In this document: positions 33,350-43,340 of the stretch, piece after piece | Numbering within the stretch: position 1 is the stretch's first letter | How the letters are laid out: each line of letters starts with the position of its first letter | Assembly: GCA_009760855.2 (NCBI GenBank) | Contig: WPIO01000169.1 | Location: 370,001-434,000, forward strand | Reading direction: 5' to 3' | DNA: 64,000 bases | DNA from: Cristatella mucedo | Lineage: Eukaryota > Bryozoa > Phylactolaemata > Cristatellidae | The notes under the pieces: model-generated | What the model saw: the letters and a program-made list of their open reading frames with translations, nothing else | Database searches by the model: none | Told to the model about the DNA's origin: nothing | Made by a program: the position numbers and the translations under genes

Positions 33350-36060
33350 GGTGTTAGGGGGTTAACCCACCAAATCTTTTGTAATTTTGCTTGGGCGTTT
33401 TCGTACTATGGCCTCAACTTTTCCGAGTCAGTCAGTATATTTTTACATTCAAACGGTGATATATCTGCCATTTTTACTAAATGTCTCACAACTACGGTTT
33501 TGATTTCAAATTATAATTAGATTCCAAATTAGATACCAAATTAGATACCAACTAGAGAAGGTTATACAAAGTTTACTGCCAAAGGTTTTTCCCTTCTTGA
33601 AATGCAGCTGCAATTTCAAAAGAAAGCTTCGCGACAGTGTGGCTTTGATTGCAAGTTATAGCGAGCGATGATCCAGTTTAACTCACCAAATTTCATGCGA
33701 CTGCACTGGCACGATCTCAAGTAATGTATCTCCGTCTGTAACTCCACAAAATCATAAAGACCATGTGGGTGTTACGCAGGACAGTTTTGTATAGCTCACT
33801 CACAGCCTAAGCGGCTTTCGGTACGCATTCGGTAGCCAACAGACTTCGTCTCAAGCAACAAAGAGAAAGTGGCAAGCATAGCAGAGTTAGGAGAGCAGTT
33901 GAGGTAGTGAGTAGCATAGAAGTAGCAGCTCAGGACCGCTGAAAAGGATGTGCCATAGTCAGCAGTAGGAGAGTAGTTGTCGTTGCGCAAGAATTGTGGA
34001 AGCGAGTTCCACAGTCTAGGACCTGCTGAGCTAAAGCTTCTGTCGCCAACTGTCGTTAAGCGGAGGAATGGGACAGCTAATTTATTGTCCACACAGAACC
34101 TGAGGGCACGAACAGGCTGAAACTGGTGCAGCAGTTCAGCTAGGTACAAAGGAGCCAAGCCGTGGCGGGCCTTGTGGGTCAGCGTAAGAGCTTTGCTCTG
34201 TATCCTTTGCTCAACCGGCAACCATCCTAGCTCTTTCAGCACTGGAGACACGTGCTCAAACCGCTGGGACTTGAATACCAGCCTTGCAGCCATATTCATA
34301 GTCCGCTGTAGTGGCCCAATAGCTTTCTTTGGCAGCCCAGCCAAATGGGAATTACAATAATCAAGCCGAGATAGAACTAAAGAGCTAGTTAAACTTTTTA
34401 CAAGCCACTGTGGGAGACAGCTCCTAATCTTGGATAGGGATCGGATGTGATGGCTAGCTGTAGAGGCAGTCTTCTGAATGAAGCTCTTGAAATCGAGGCA
34501 GCTGTCGAACACAACACCTAAGTTACGAGCACGTGGTGAAGGTCGCACAATAGCATCACCTATTAGAACAGCAAAGCCTTTTAATCCAGCCACACATTTA
34601 GGGTGTCCTATGAGCAGCAGTTCGGTTTCATCGTCATTTAATTTCAGGAAGTTTTCCGACATCCATGATCGAATGTCGATCTCATGCTGTGGCCGTCAAT
34701 TGCCCAGGCCAACCAGCCTCCCTATGTATTCGAACTGCGATAAAGTTGACATTTGCAGAGTAAGACTTTTTCACAGCAGCATTTGTTTTACTAATGTAGA
34801 GAAAGTTTTTTCCGAGTTTACCAACCACGTTTTATAGTATAGTGCATCGGCTTTATCTCGCTATGGCTTCCAATGGCCAAGACCAACTTACCCCAAATAT
34901 ATTCCAGCGGTAATACAGTTACCATTTCCACAATAAGTGTGGGAAAAACTATGGTTTTGATGCCGCATTATCCATACAAGTATTTCATGTTTACACACTT
35001 AATTTAATGACGTTAGGTGAGCGTGTTTTCATGCAGTTGCTTCCAATGACCCGAGCTGTTGGAGGCCGTAGCAATATAACGTGTTTGCGAAGTCGCATAA
35101 AGTATGGTGAGTAAATCCGGACTACATTTATGCTCAATAAGCAATCAAGGCAGAAGTTCGACGACGCCTATTGTTGGAATAGGAGCGGTATTGAAGTTCG
35201 AAAATGCAGAGCGGACCACCGGCTTACTGGAGGCGATTGCACGAGAATGAACAGGTGCTATAGCATGCAGTTTGGTTGGTAAACTCAAAACAGGATTCGC
35301 TTTAACACGACATCTAACCGCAGTTGCTCAACGCTTATTGCGGAAATAGCAGCAGTGTCAGTCTGATTCCGCATGGAGGCTGGCTGATCCGAGTAATTGG
35401 AGGGAATAGCATGGAAATGCCCATGTACTATACAATTTTGTTGGTTAGCCAGGAGCTCTGTTACCCATATAAAATGAACAAATAATCAAAACCAAATTTC
35501 CACAAAGCTTGCTAAGGAAAAGGACATCTATTCTATCGCAGTTTTAGGCGCTGCACGGTGCAACGGGCCCTTGGAGACCCTTGCCTTGGAGGCCGCGGAC
35601 GCGAAATTGCACGAAATCTTGAGGGTAAACCCTTAGCACTATTTTTAACGATGTGAAATTAATAAGCACGGTTGAGCGAAAATTTTTGTAGAAATAGTAG
35701 CTCTAGCGCCGTTCGAATGTTCAAATAGGCTCGCTGACCAGGGCCAGGAGGCACCCCCTGATCGCTCGCCGGGAGTCACGTGCCTCCTACACACTTCGGC
35801 TTGCCGCTGCCCGGGCCGGCCATTTGAGGCCGTAACAATAGAACGCACAAGCGTTATTGCATGAAATTTGGTGATTTGATGGTTCAACCCGTAAACCATT
35901 CTTGTATAATTTGAAATGAAAACCGCAGTGTTCTGATTTTTAATTTTGGTAATGGCAGTAGTTTCGAAGTGCACCTCAGTTATTCATAGGACTAAAATGT
36001 TTGTGCTAGAAATATCAACAACCCGGTTTGGCACAGTCCTTGCTGGAGATTACCTTCAAG
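33350..36060. repeat. Diverged repeats of about 0.5 kb (unclassified)
   Basis: Several decayed copies share motifs such as GGAGGCCGTAGCAATA-AACG, TTGCATGAAATTTGGTG(G/A)TTTGA, AACCCAAACCA and GATTTCAAATTATA. Examples are at 33350-33500 and 33640-33715 (minus orientation) and at 35040-35110, 35220-35330, 35390-35500 and 35810-35960 (plus orientation). They flank the family A insertion at 33716-34700. No coding capacity is seen. They may be a satellite-like or non-autonomous element family, or duplicated intron sequence. Confidence 0.45.
33716..34700 (-). mobile_element. Family A LINE, best-preserved copy, minus strand
   Basis: A nearly intact frame of 288 codons: MSENFLKLNDDETELLLIGHPK, ARNLGVVFDSCLDFKSFIQK, HHIRSLSKIRSCLPQWLVKSLTSSLVLSRLDYCNSHLAGLPKKA, ELGWLPVEQRIQSKALTLTHKARHGLAPLYLAELL, GDRSFSSAGPRLWNSLPQFLRN. 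This is the RT thumb and C-terminal region. The 3' end at 33716 lacks a long ATTAC run. The 5' truncation follows the codons for the segment just after YADD. Confidence 0.9.
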
Positions 36061-36424
36061 GAATAGCACGCAACCTCAGCATCTTATTAAAAGACTATGG
36101 TAGAAATATTACGCTATAATAACTTTTTCTCTACAGCTATATGATTACAAAATGTATTTAAAAGCAGGCCTAAACTATGATGGGATGTGAGTTATACTGC
36201 TTATGTATCCTGTCTAATAAAATACTCTAAGTATGCATATCAGTTAAAGCCAGCAATCCTTAAAATAATTTTTGCTCGTATTTTCGGCGCGCTTTTGTCT
36301 TGCATGCTAATGACGTTTCGTGCTTTTGTTGGCGTGGTTTTTTCGCTTATTGTCAAGAACATTTCGTCCAGTCATTTGATGACAAACGAGAAATGTCGCA
36401 AGCAGACTTTCTGAGTCAAACTCA
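36061..36424. other. Spacer upstream of the hairpin
   Basis: Contains a hydrophobic 75-codon frame (36187-36414) with no further support. Confidence 0.3.
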
Positions 36425-36456
36425 GAGGACCTCCTGCTGAGCAGCAGGAGGTCCTC
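36425..36456. repeat. Perfect 14-bp inverted repeat (hairpin)
   Basis: GAGGACCTCCTGCT (36425-36438), a four-base loop GAGC, and the exact reverse complement AGCAGGAGGTCCTC (36443-36456). A stable stem-loop in RNA. It lies about 170 bases before the transmembrane exon. No transposon termini or miRNA-like flanking pairing were recognised. Confidence 0.9.
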
Positions 36457-36624
36457 AGCCATCGCTCAATCATAGTGCCTTAATAAAAACCTAAAAGCGC
36501 ACGTCCCTCCTACAGCTGTAAACTTATACTGTGCCTACTTCGGGGGGTGGTGGTGGGGAAATTCACTGAGACTATCGGGTCGCTGAATTCAATGAGAAAA
36601 CTCACTTTTTATCTGTGCTAACAG

Positions 36625-37147
36625 CTTAATCGAGCGCATGGCGACAAACTACGCATGTCTCCAATATTCAGATGTTGATTATGAAGAGGATTTGGCATCG
36701 GCACTACGACATTCGCTACTAGTGATAGCCATGTGCGTGGCGTGGCTCATAGGGATGGCGGCCTTTGCAGTGATGCGAGCGAGGATGAACTGCTCCCGCA
36801 TCTACTATGGCGGCGCAGAGCACTCTGCCGCTGAGATGCCCACCATGGCCAGTTCAACCGAAGTGTCTAAGACTTTGACCAGGATTACAGAAAAATACAA
36901 GATGGCCACCGCTTATCCGAACACAAGCAAAGCCACTTTTACACGCGAAGACAGAGGGAGTTTAGCTATGCTCAACGACGAACGCATCACCGCCACAGAG
37001 AGTTTAGCTCAATACAGTGGTCAGCCCAGCGCCGCCACCCTGACGTACGCTGGGACGGAGAGTGTGGCTCCGATAAATGATGCAATGAGCGTGGCCACCC
37101 TTATTCAAGAGCAAGGCAAAAAGGAGAGCGAAGTTTCAATCGAATGA
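36625..37147 (+). CDS. Transmembrane and cytoplasmic tail exon
   Basis: Acceptor CTTTTTATCTGTGCTAACAG, then a frame open to a TGA at 37145-37147. With the first in-frame ATG at 36638 it encodes 169 residues; as an internal or terminal exon it begins slightly upstream in phase 2. Residues about 25-47 form one transmembrane helix (LLVIAMCVAWLIGMAAFAVM) followed by RAR, so the C-terminus should face the cytoplasm. The tail of about 120 residues is rich in Ser, Thr, Ala and Glu and has four imperfect repeats around S-[LV]-A (GSLAML, ESLAQY, ESVAPI, MSVATL). It has Tyr residues but no clear ITIM or ITAM. No signal peptide is present. It may be the terminal exon of the IgSF gene upstream; the phase (2) differs from the phase-1 Ig exons, so at least one more exon would have to lie between. 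The function is unknown. Confidence 0.55.
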
Positions 37148-37502
37148 AAAATATAAAACCTTTGTCACCGTCCTTTAAGAACGCCGACACAAAACTACGT
37201 AGTTAGCCGAATTGGAGTCGAAAGTCGCCAATATTGCACTGAGCAATTTTGGACGTTATGTATCGTCAGACGAGACGTAGGAGCTACAGGACGCAAAGTA
37301 TCTCTCTGTTACTTTGATTTGGGCCTTGACCTCAGGCGGCGGCTTGACCGCAGCGGTGATTCGAGTTGCAAGCCAAGAAATGGATATCTGGCAGCTTAGA
37401 TCAAGCGTCTAATCCTACGTTATCGTTCTTGATACTGTTGTAGAATGTACACAATATCTGCTCGCTGACGCCTTCGGTGTTCTTGAGAAAGCGACGATTG
37501 CG

Positions 37503-37508
37503 AATAAA
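37503..37508 (+). promoter_or_regulatory. AATAAA polyadenylation signal
   Basis: Canonical hexamer 355 bases downstream of the stop at 37147, a plausible 3' end for the transmembrane exon. The bases between appear to be 3' UTR with no repeat. Confidence 0.45.
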
Positions 37509-37619
37509 TTGCGACGGCTGCTCGATGGCCGGATTCAAATCCTCAACTTATTGAGATAATTATTTTCAAAATGGCGGCACCAACTACATTAGCAATGCAC
37601 AATTGCACAGTGGCAACTA

Positions 37620-38310
37620 ATGAAACAGCTACCTGCCGCATCCTTCTACCAGCATGTGAAATCAGGCCATTAGAGATCATGCGAAGCTCCGCAGCTAGGC
37701 TTGTCTGTCGTGAGCTTCGCAGTTGCCACATCTCATCACTTCTCGACGACCTGCACAGGCTACCAGTCAAGCAACCGATTGTCTTCAAGGTTTTGTCGCT
37801 CACTTTAAGGTCCCTTCAGTCTTTGGCTCCAGCCCATCTATCAGATCTACTGCCTAACCAGGCCAAGCATCGTACCAGTCGCTTTTCAGAATATAAATGT
37901 TTATCTATACCTCGTATTAACCTCAAATTCTTTGGAGACCGTGCATTTAGTTCATATGATCCAAAAGCCCGGAACTCACTCCCGACTTGCGTAAAGACAT
38001 CCCCTGACTTGACCACATTTAAAAAGAAATTGAAAACACACCTATGTAGGACAGCATTTAGTGGGTCGCTGTGATTCGTTCTTCACACGCTCATGCGTGC
38101 TGACACTATGCATGCTGCCACTAACCACATTTGCATGCTGAATCTGTGCACATCATCCCTAACCATGTAATTCATGTTTATCAAGCATGATATTACTCAC
38201 CATTTAATCGCGCTTCTCTTTGCATCAAATGTGACGCGCCTACAAATAGATTAAGTTCTCTGAGGGCACTTTATCAAGTGCATTATTATTATTGTTATTA
38301 TAAGCGTTGA
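37620..38310 (+). mobile_element. Family B LINE, C-terminal region and 3' end
   Basis: One frame of 167 codons gives SSAARLVCRELRSCHISSLLDDLHRLPVKQ, FGDRAFSSYDPKARNSLPTCVKTSPDLTTFKKKLKTHLCRTAFSGSL-stop (in the usual family B order), followed by the 3' UTR and ATTATTATTGTTATTATAA. 5'-truncated. Confidence 0.9.
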
Positions 38311-39442
38311 AAAACAATTGAAGTTAGCTGAAATCTTTCTAGTTCGGTGAAGGTTTTGCTGTTCATAACCCTCATTATATTTGGAAGCGCTAGAACACTA
38401 GGGCGGCATTTTGATTTACCCCATTTGTAGCTGGCACTAGCGGATTTTCAGCTGCAGTACTCGACATCACATACGGTGTTGTGGAGTTGGAGCGTCAGCT
38501 TTCGAGAAAAAAGGAGGTCCTGCGGAAATTATCGTTCTCCCTGAAAGTGAGGAGGGTTCGAGGTGTTGAGCTACCGTGCAGCAGCAGGGGATAGGCTCGT
38601 CGAGGGGGGAAGAGGGTACGAGACCACCATGAGAAGAGGGAGCTGGAAATATTAAGTACTAAGTGCATCCCCTGACAGTAGCTGTATAAAAATTTGATTG
38701 CTAGCCCATGCTAGAGCAGCTGACTAGCGTACTTCGGATAGCTGAGACTGGCATCACTTCCGGTTCAGCTCCATTTATCATTCGAGTCATCAAAGCTCAG
38801 CATCCGACTCAACTGAATTTCCTTTCAGATCGAGGTCATCGAGGTCATCTCAGCATCGAGGAAATTCGCAATAGGTTGGCCTCTGACTTCATGAAGGGTA
38901 ATGTGTGTGCGACCAAACCAATATTTATTGGAACATTCAGGGTCACTATCAAGCTGTATGACCTCAGCCTCAAAATTTGTTCATTACTCGGCTACCATCC
39001 GTCGGTAATGCACGAATTGAGTTCTGAAAAGCTAATCATCTAATGCCAGCATTCATCCATCACCTCTCAATTCAGCCTACTTTCAACTGATGAATCTCGC
39101 CTAAAACGGAGCCTTCTTAAACAAGGCTAACTTAGTGCAAATGTTTGTGACATTATTTCTTGATTATTTTCATTCATCATTTTCACGGCACATATATTGT
39201 GCCCTTAATCGGCTGTACATTGCGCGAAACTGAGAATCTCGTCTGTCATGAGCGGCACAGCATCCACGGCGACCATTTTTCTATCTGAGCTTCGCTAGCT
39301 TCTATCTGTCTAGCATCAGTAATACTCCAAGAGATAAACGTTTAGAGTAATGATTGCATCGTTCACTTACATCAGTCAACCCACCGGACCTTATTAATCT
39401 GAATTGCTGTCGTACCCAATGCTAATCGGCTTGGTGAGATTT
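38311..39442. other. Unique region with one 111-codon frame
   Basis: The frame at 38708-39043 (MLEQLTSVLRIAETG...) has no recognised domain; CGAGGTCATCGAGGTCATC is a short internal duplication. Possibly a decayed mobile element. Confidence 0.3.
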
Positions 39443-39582
39443 GATGGCACCACTTGGTAATGCGGTTTCTGTTCATGACCTAGATCCCAAGGTCTTCAGT
39501 TCGAATCCTGTGGTGAGAGGTTCTGTATTACCACCACCAGCGGCCTTTAAGGCTCTTCTGCCTCTATACAAAAAGGGGCTGG
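39443..39582 (+). mobile_element. tRNA-derived SINE, second family
   Basis: A tRNA-like head with the A-box-like TGGCACCACTTGGTAATGCGG and a perfect B box GTTCGAATCC at 39499-39508, then a non-tRNA tail (CCTTTAAGGCTCTTCTGCCTCTATACAAA) shared with 48-116. The cloverleaf is not maintained, so it is not a tRNA gene. Confidence 0.6.
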
Positions 39583-39986
39583 TAATTCATCTCGCATTTT
39601 TTATTGGTGCAGAAGTCTGCAGTTAGGGTTGTCTGTCGTGAGCGTCCAGTTGCAACATCTCAACACTTCTCGCCTACCTGCACTGGCTTCCAGTCAAGCA
39701 ATGCATCGACTTCAAGGTTTCGGCAGTCACTTTTAGGCCCCTCCACTTTTTGGCTCCAGCCTACAGATGAAATCTACTTTTCCATTAGGCTAAGCATTGT
39801 ACCGCCCACTTTTTGGAATCGAACTGTTTACCCATACCTTGTAAAAATCTCAAATTCCTTGGAGACCATGCCTTTACTTTGAACGTTCCCAAAGACTGGA
39901 ACTCACTCCCGACTTGCATCACGAAATCTCTGACTTGTCCACATTTAAAAGAAGGAAAAAGCATGAATTTGTTGTAGCATTTAGCT

Positions 39987-40173
39987 CAGTGGTTCTCAAT
40001 CTGTGGGACGCGACCCCTTTGGGGGTCAAACGACAATTTCACTGGAGTCGCCTTAGACCATCGAAAAACAGGCGTTCCCACATTTCGCACATAATAATGT
40101 TAGGGTTCGGGGTCTCCACAACATGAGGAACTGTATTAGAGGGTCGCGGCATTAGGAAGGGTGAGAACTACTG
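39987..40173. mobile_element. hAT MITE, SPIN/URR1-like, 187 bp
   Basis: Terminal inverted repeats CAGTGGTTCTCAATCT and, at the right end in reverse complement, CAGTAGTTCTCACCCT. It is flanked by the 8-bp duplications ATTTAGCT (39979-39986) and ATTTAGTT (40174-40181), which is the hAT target length. The interior near the right end (CACAACATGAGGAACTGTAT, GGGTCGCGGCATTAGGAAG) and the GACCCCTTTGGGGGTC palindrome near the left end agree with what is known of SPIN and rodent URR1 elements. Non-autonomous: no transposase. Inserted in ATTTAGTGGGTC of the family B ORF end. Confidence 0.85.
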
Positions 40174-40319
40174 ATTTAGTTGCTCCATGTGATTCGTCTT
40201 TTGTGTGTGAACGCGTGCCGAGAGTGTGGATACTGCTACTAGCCATATTTGCATTTCGACCCTGCGCATGTAACCTCTAACAATGTTACGCTTGTCTTCA
40301 TTGCGCATGCTATCACTAA

Positions 40320-40505
40320 TGAAATGTAATGTAATGTATGTCCGTCTGTAACACCGCAAAGTCATAAAGACCATGTGGGTGTTACGCAGGAGAGTTTTGT
40401 ATAGCACACTCACAGCCTAAGCGGCTTTCGGTACGCATTCGGTAGTAGCCAACAGATTTCGTCTCACGCAACAAAGAAAAAGTGGGAAGCATAGCAGAGT
40501 CAGGA
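40320..40505 (-). mobile_element. Family A LINE 3' fragment nested in family B
   Basis: (TAATG)n at the left end is the ATTAC tail in reverse; it continues through GTCCGTCTGTAAC to TCTCACGCAACAAAG and GCATAGCAGAGTCAGGA. Flanked by ACTAA at 40315-40319 and 40506-40510, a short target duplication. Only the last 180 bases of the element were copied. Confidence 0.85.
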
Positions 40506-40615
40506 ACTAACCATTTGATCACGCTTCCCGTGCAGCCAGTACAAAGTTTCTAGATAAGACTGGATTCTCTGAGGGTGCTATGAAAATGTATTATTATCAT
40601 TATTGCTATTAGATG

Positions 40616-41887
40616 GAGAATTCCTAATGGTACTGTGGATTAGGAATTATCCTCAAGGACATTAAAAATCCAAAGTCTTTAAGGAAGTGGATGACACTGA
40701 AATAGTAAAATTCTGAAAATATCGTCTCAAATCTCTTGAAATTATGAAATGGTGAAATTAACATTACAAAACTTAATTTTTAATGAAGCAGCAAGATTTT
40801 TTGTTGGAGGATATATTTATTATAGTGCAGCCTCAATTAAAGAGGATTCAGGAGAAAGAAAGTAGTGATAGAAGCAATAAATAAACTGTGGATCAGGGTA
40901 TTTCGCGAAACTTTGCTCTTTAGCGTTTTCGTGTGGATCTTTATCTAATTCAAAGACAAGCCTATTAACGTGCAAACATTAAAATAGAGGCTGACCAGAA
41001 TCTTAACGTCAAAGCTCCGAGGTCCATGTTTGTTACAAACTCGAAGTTGTTTCGATGAAAAAGTTAATCACTATATATCCATTAAAATTAATAATTAACC
41101 AGGAATAAACGTAATAAAATTGATTATCTTTAGAGACATATTGTAAAGCTGGGTTGCTATTAAGCGTGGCACCTAAAATAGCTATCCAGAACGAAATGAA
41201 TTCACTCATCACCAGATAAGTTGTCTATTTCTACAAGATTTAATTACTCCTCGCCGCGTTTCGTCTGTCTAATTAGTCCAATAGCAGTCGCTTTGTTAAA
41301 ATAAATTTAAAGAGCCAATAGCATTCACGGTGCTCCAAATTGTTGAGGGAATGCTGAGCTGAATGTCACTGAAGTCATTTAGAAATAGAAATGGCCTATC
41401 GTGAGTGCAGATGGGTCAGCGATGCCAAAGGTTGACTAAAAGTGGGTCTGAACATAGTGCCTACATTTATCTATGCCCAGGATAGTGAAAATTTGGGCAT
41501 GTCCAGGCCCATAATGTAGGTCCAACCCCAGCCGTACTCGCACCACTCCACCCGGCCGACTGGAGTGTTCTGCCTACAGGTGGTTGGGCACTGCATTCGG
41601 GCGGTATCAGCTAAGCTCAGTTTAAATGCAACTGGTCAGCCGTGGTCGTATTCTTAGCTAATTTTAAAGTCTTTTTTTGTATAGCGACAGAAGAAACTTT
41701 AAGCTATCACGTCAGGCTATGAACACCACTTGGGAAACATGAAAGATTACCTAATCCAGAATTCGTAACTATGAAATCGGGACCAAAGTCTCGAAATGCA
41801 ACCACCTCAACTAGTGTGATATCATGAATGACCCACTAGCCCTGCAGCGAACCACTTTCAATCAGTGCGTCGGCCTGTAGGCACGCT
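40616..41887. other. Unique AT-rich region
   Basis: No gene or repeat recognised; moderately GC-rich around 41500-41640. Confidence 0.35.
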
Positions 41888-42770
41888 ATGTATGTCCGTC
41901 TGTAACTCCACAAAGTCATAAAGACCTTGCGGGTGTTATGCAGGAGAGCTTTGTATAGCGCACTCACAGCCTATGCGGTTTCGGTACGCATTCGGTAGCC
42001 AACAGACTTCGTCTCACGTAACGAAGAAAAATTAGGAAGCATAGCAGAGTCAGGAGAGCAGTTGAGATAGTGAGTAGCGTAGAAGTAACAGCTCAGGACG
42101 GCTGAAAAAGATGTGCCATAGTCGGTAGCAGAAGAGCAGTTGTCGTTACGTAAGAATTGTGGAAGCAAGTTCCAAAGTCTAGGACCTGCTGAGCTAAAGC
42201 TTCTGTCGCCAACGGTCTTTAAGCGGAGGAATGGGAGAAATAATTTATTGACCACACAGGACCTCAGGGAGCGAACAGGCTGAAACTTATGCAGCAGTTC
42301 AGCTAGGTACGAAGGAGGCTAGCCAAAGCGGGCCTTGTGGGTCGGCGTAAGAGCTTTGCTCTGTATCCTTTGACCAACCGCATCCATCATAGCTCTTTTA
42401 GCAACGGATACACGTGCTCAAACCTCTGGGACTGGAAGACTAGCCTTGCAGCCATGTTCATAGTCCGCTGCAGTGGCCTAATAGCTTTTTTTGGCAGCCC
42501 AGCCAAAAGGGAATTACAATAATCAAGCCGAGACAGAACTAAAGAGCTAGTTATATTTTTTACAAGCCACTGTGGGAGAGAGCTCCTAATCTTGGATAGG
42601 GATCGGATGTGATGGCTAGCTGTGGAAGCAGTCTTCTGAATGAAGCCTTTGATATTGAGGCAGCTGTCGAAAACGACACCTAAATTTCGAGCACCGGGTG
42701 ATGGTAGCACAATAGCATCACCTATTAGAACAGCAAAGCCTTTTACTCCAGCCACACGCTTAGGGTGTCC
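41888..42770 (-). mobile_element. Family A LINE, minus strand
   Basis: Same region as 33716-34700: VAGVKGFAVLIGDAIVLPSPGARNLGVVFDSCLNIKGF, SSLPQWLVKNITSSLVLSRLDYCNSLLAGLPKKA, then GDRSFSSAGPRLWNLLPQF and the 3' end. It stops at GGGTGTCCTAT, joined to the pyrimidine tract that begins the duplicated unit. Confidence 0.9.
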
Positions 42771-42894
42771 TATCTCACTCTCCGCCTCTCTCTCTCTCTC
42801 TCTCTCTCCTCTCCAGGAGTTCCAGAGCTGCTTGCACGAAGGCTGCCTCTACATCAGTATTTACGCTCGCTCACTTTTTTTGCCAGCATAGGAT

Positions 42895-42995
42895 ACAATA
42901 CAGCCGTCGTCATCATTACCGCTACTGGCTTTTTGGGGGCGACGCTAATCCTAGCCGTGCGGCTATCGCCCACGAGCCCCTACAATATTACCTGA
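42895..42995 (+). other. Transmembrane-like open segment in the duplicated unit
   Basis: After a pyrimidine-rich acceptor-like CACTTTTTTTGCCAG the plus strand reads a hydrophobic stretch of about 20 residues (NTAVVIITATGFLGATLILA) followed by VRLSP and soon a stop. The same frame is kept in copy 2 (about 47490-47590) except for a TGA just upstream. Base composition is GC-rich, unlike its flanks. It could be a transmembrane exon of another gene or chance; no gene is assigned. Confidence 0.25.
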
Positions 42996-43273
42996 CTAGG
43001 AGTCGTTCACAGGTCACCATGCTCGGTACAGTTTGCTGTTACCGCACTGAATACTGCAATCAGCTGGAAGCGATTTCTGCCTTCTGGCATCAAGAAGTAT
43101 CAAAAGCGTGTTCTTTATGCGTTCTAAATGTATTGCAGACGAGCATATTATTATTACCAGCCAGCTATTTCAAATTAATCCCAATTTTTTAGTTTTCCTC
43201 AATTGCCTTATTTTATCGAGAATTGTAGCTCTACACAGCCGAAATGCAATAGAAATGTGTAATTTGAAGGTAA

Positions 43274-43279
43274 TTTATT
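43274..43279 (-). promoter_or_regulatory. AATAAA polyadenylation signal of peptide gene copy 1
   Basis: Minus-strand AATAAA 62 bases after the stop codon at 43341; conserved at 47869-47874 in copy 2. Confidence 0.6.
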
Positions 43280-43340
43280 CAGATGAATAGGTCTGAAACT
43301 GGTAAATTTTGCTGTATATCTGAATTTCAGGTATTGTCAC

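Larger units (their letters stand above)
39600..40615 (+). mobile_element. Family B LINE carrying two nested insertions
   Basis: The C-terminal coding part (39605-39970), 3' UTR and (ATT)n tail of family B can be followed across two interruptions, 39987-40173 and 40320-40505. Removing these restores a normal family B 3' region. The host copy is frameshifted. Confidence 0.85.

Noticed and set aside
33796-34662. Active LINE because of a long open frame
   Set aside because: Only the C-terminal third of ORF2 is present; the endonuclease and catalytic box are missing.
36187-36414. Hydrophobic 75-codon frame as a membrane protein
   Set aside because: Starts at a non-ATG codon and has no splice support; the hydrophobicity follows from T-rich DNA.
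37543-37803. Antisense open frame of 86 codons
   Set aside because: Shadow of the family B coding frame on the plus strand.
38708-39043. 111-codon open frame as a gene
   Set aside because: No recognised domain and no exon boundaries; possibly a decayed transposon.
39443-39520. tRNA gene with a perfect B box
   Set aside because: Stems do not pair and a SINE tail shared with 48-116 follows.
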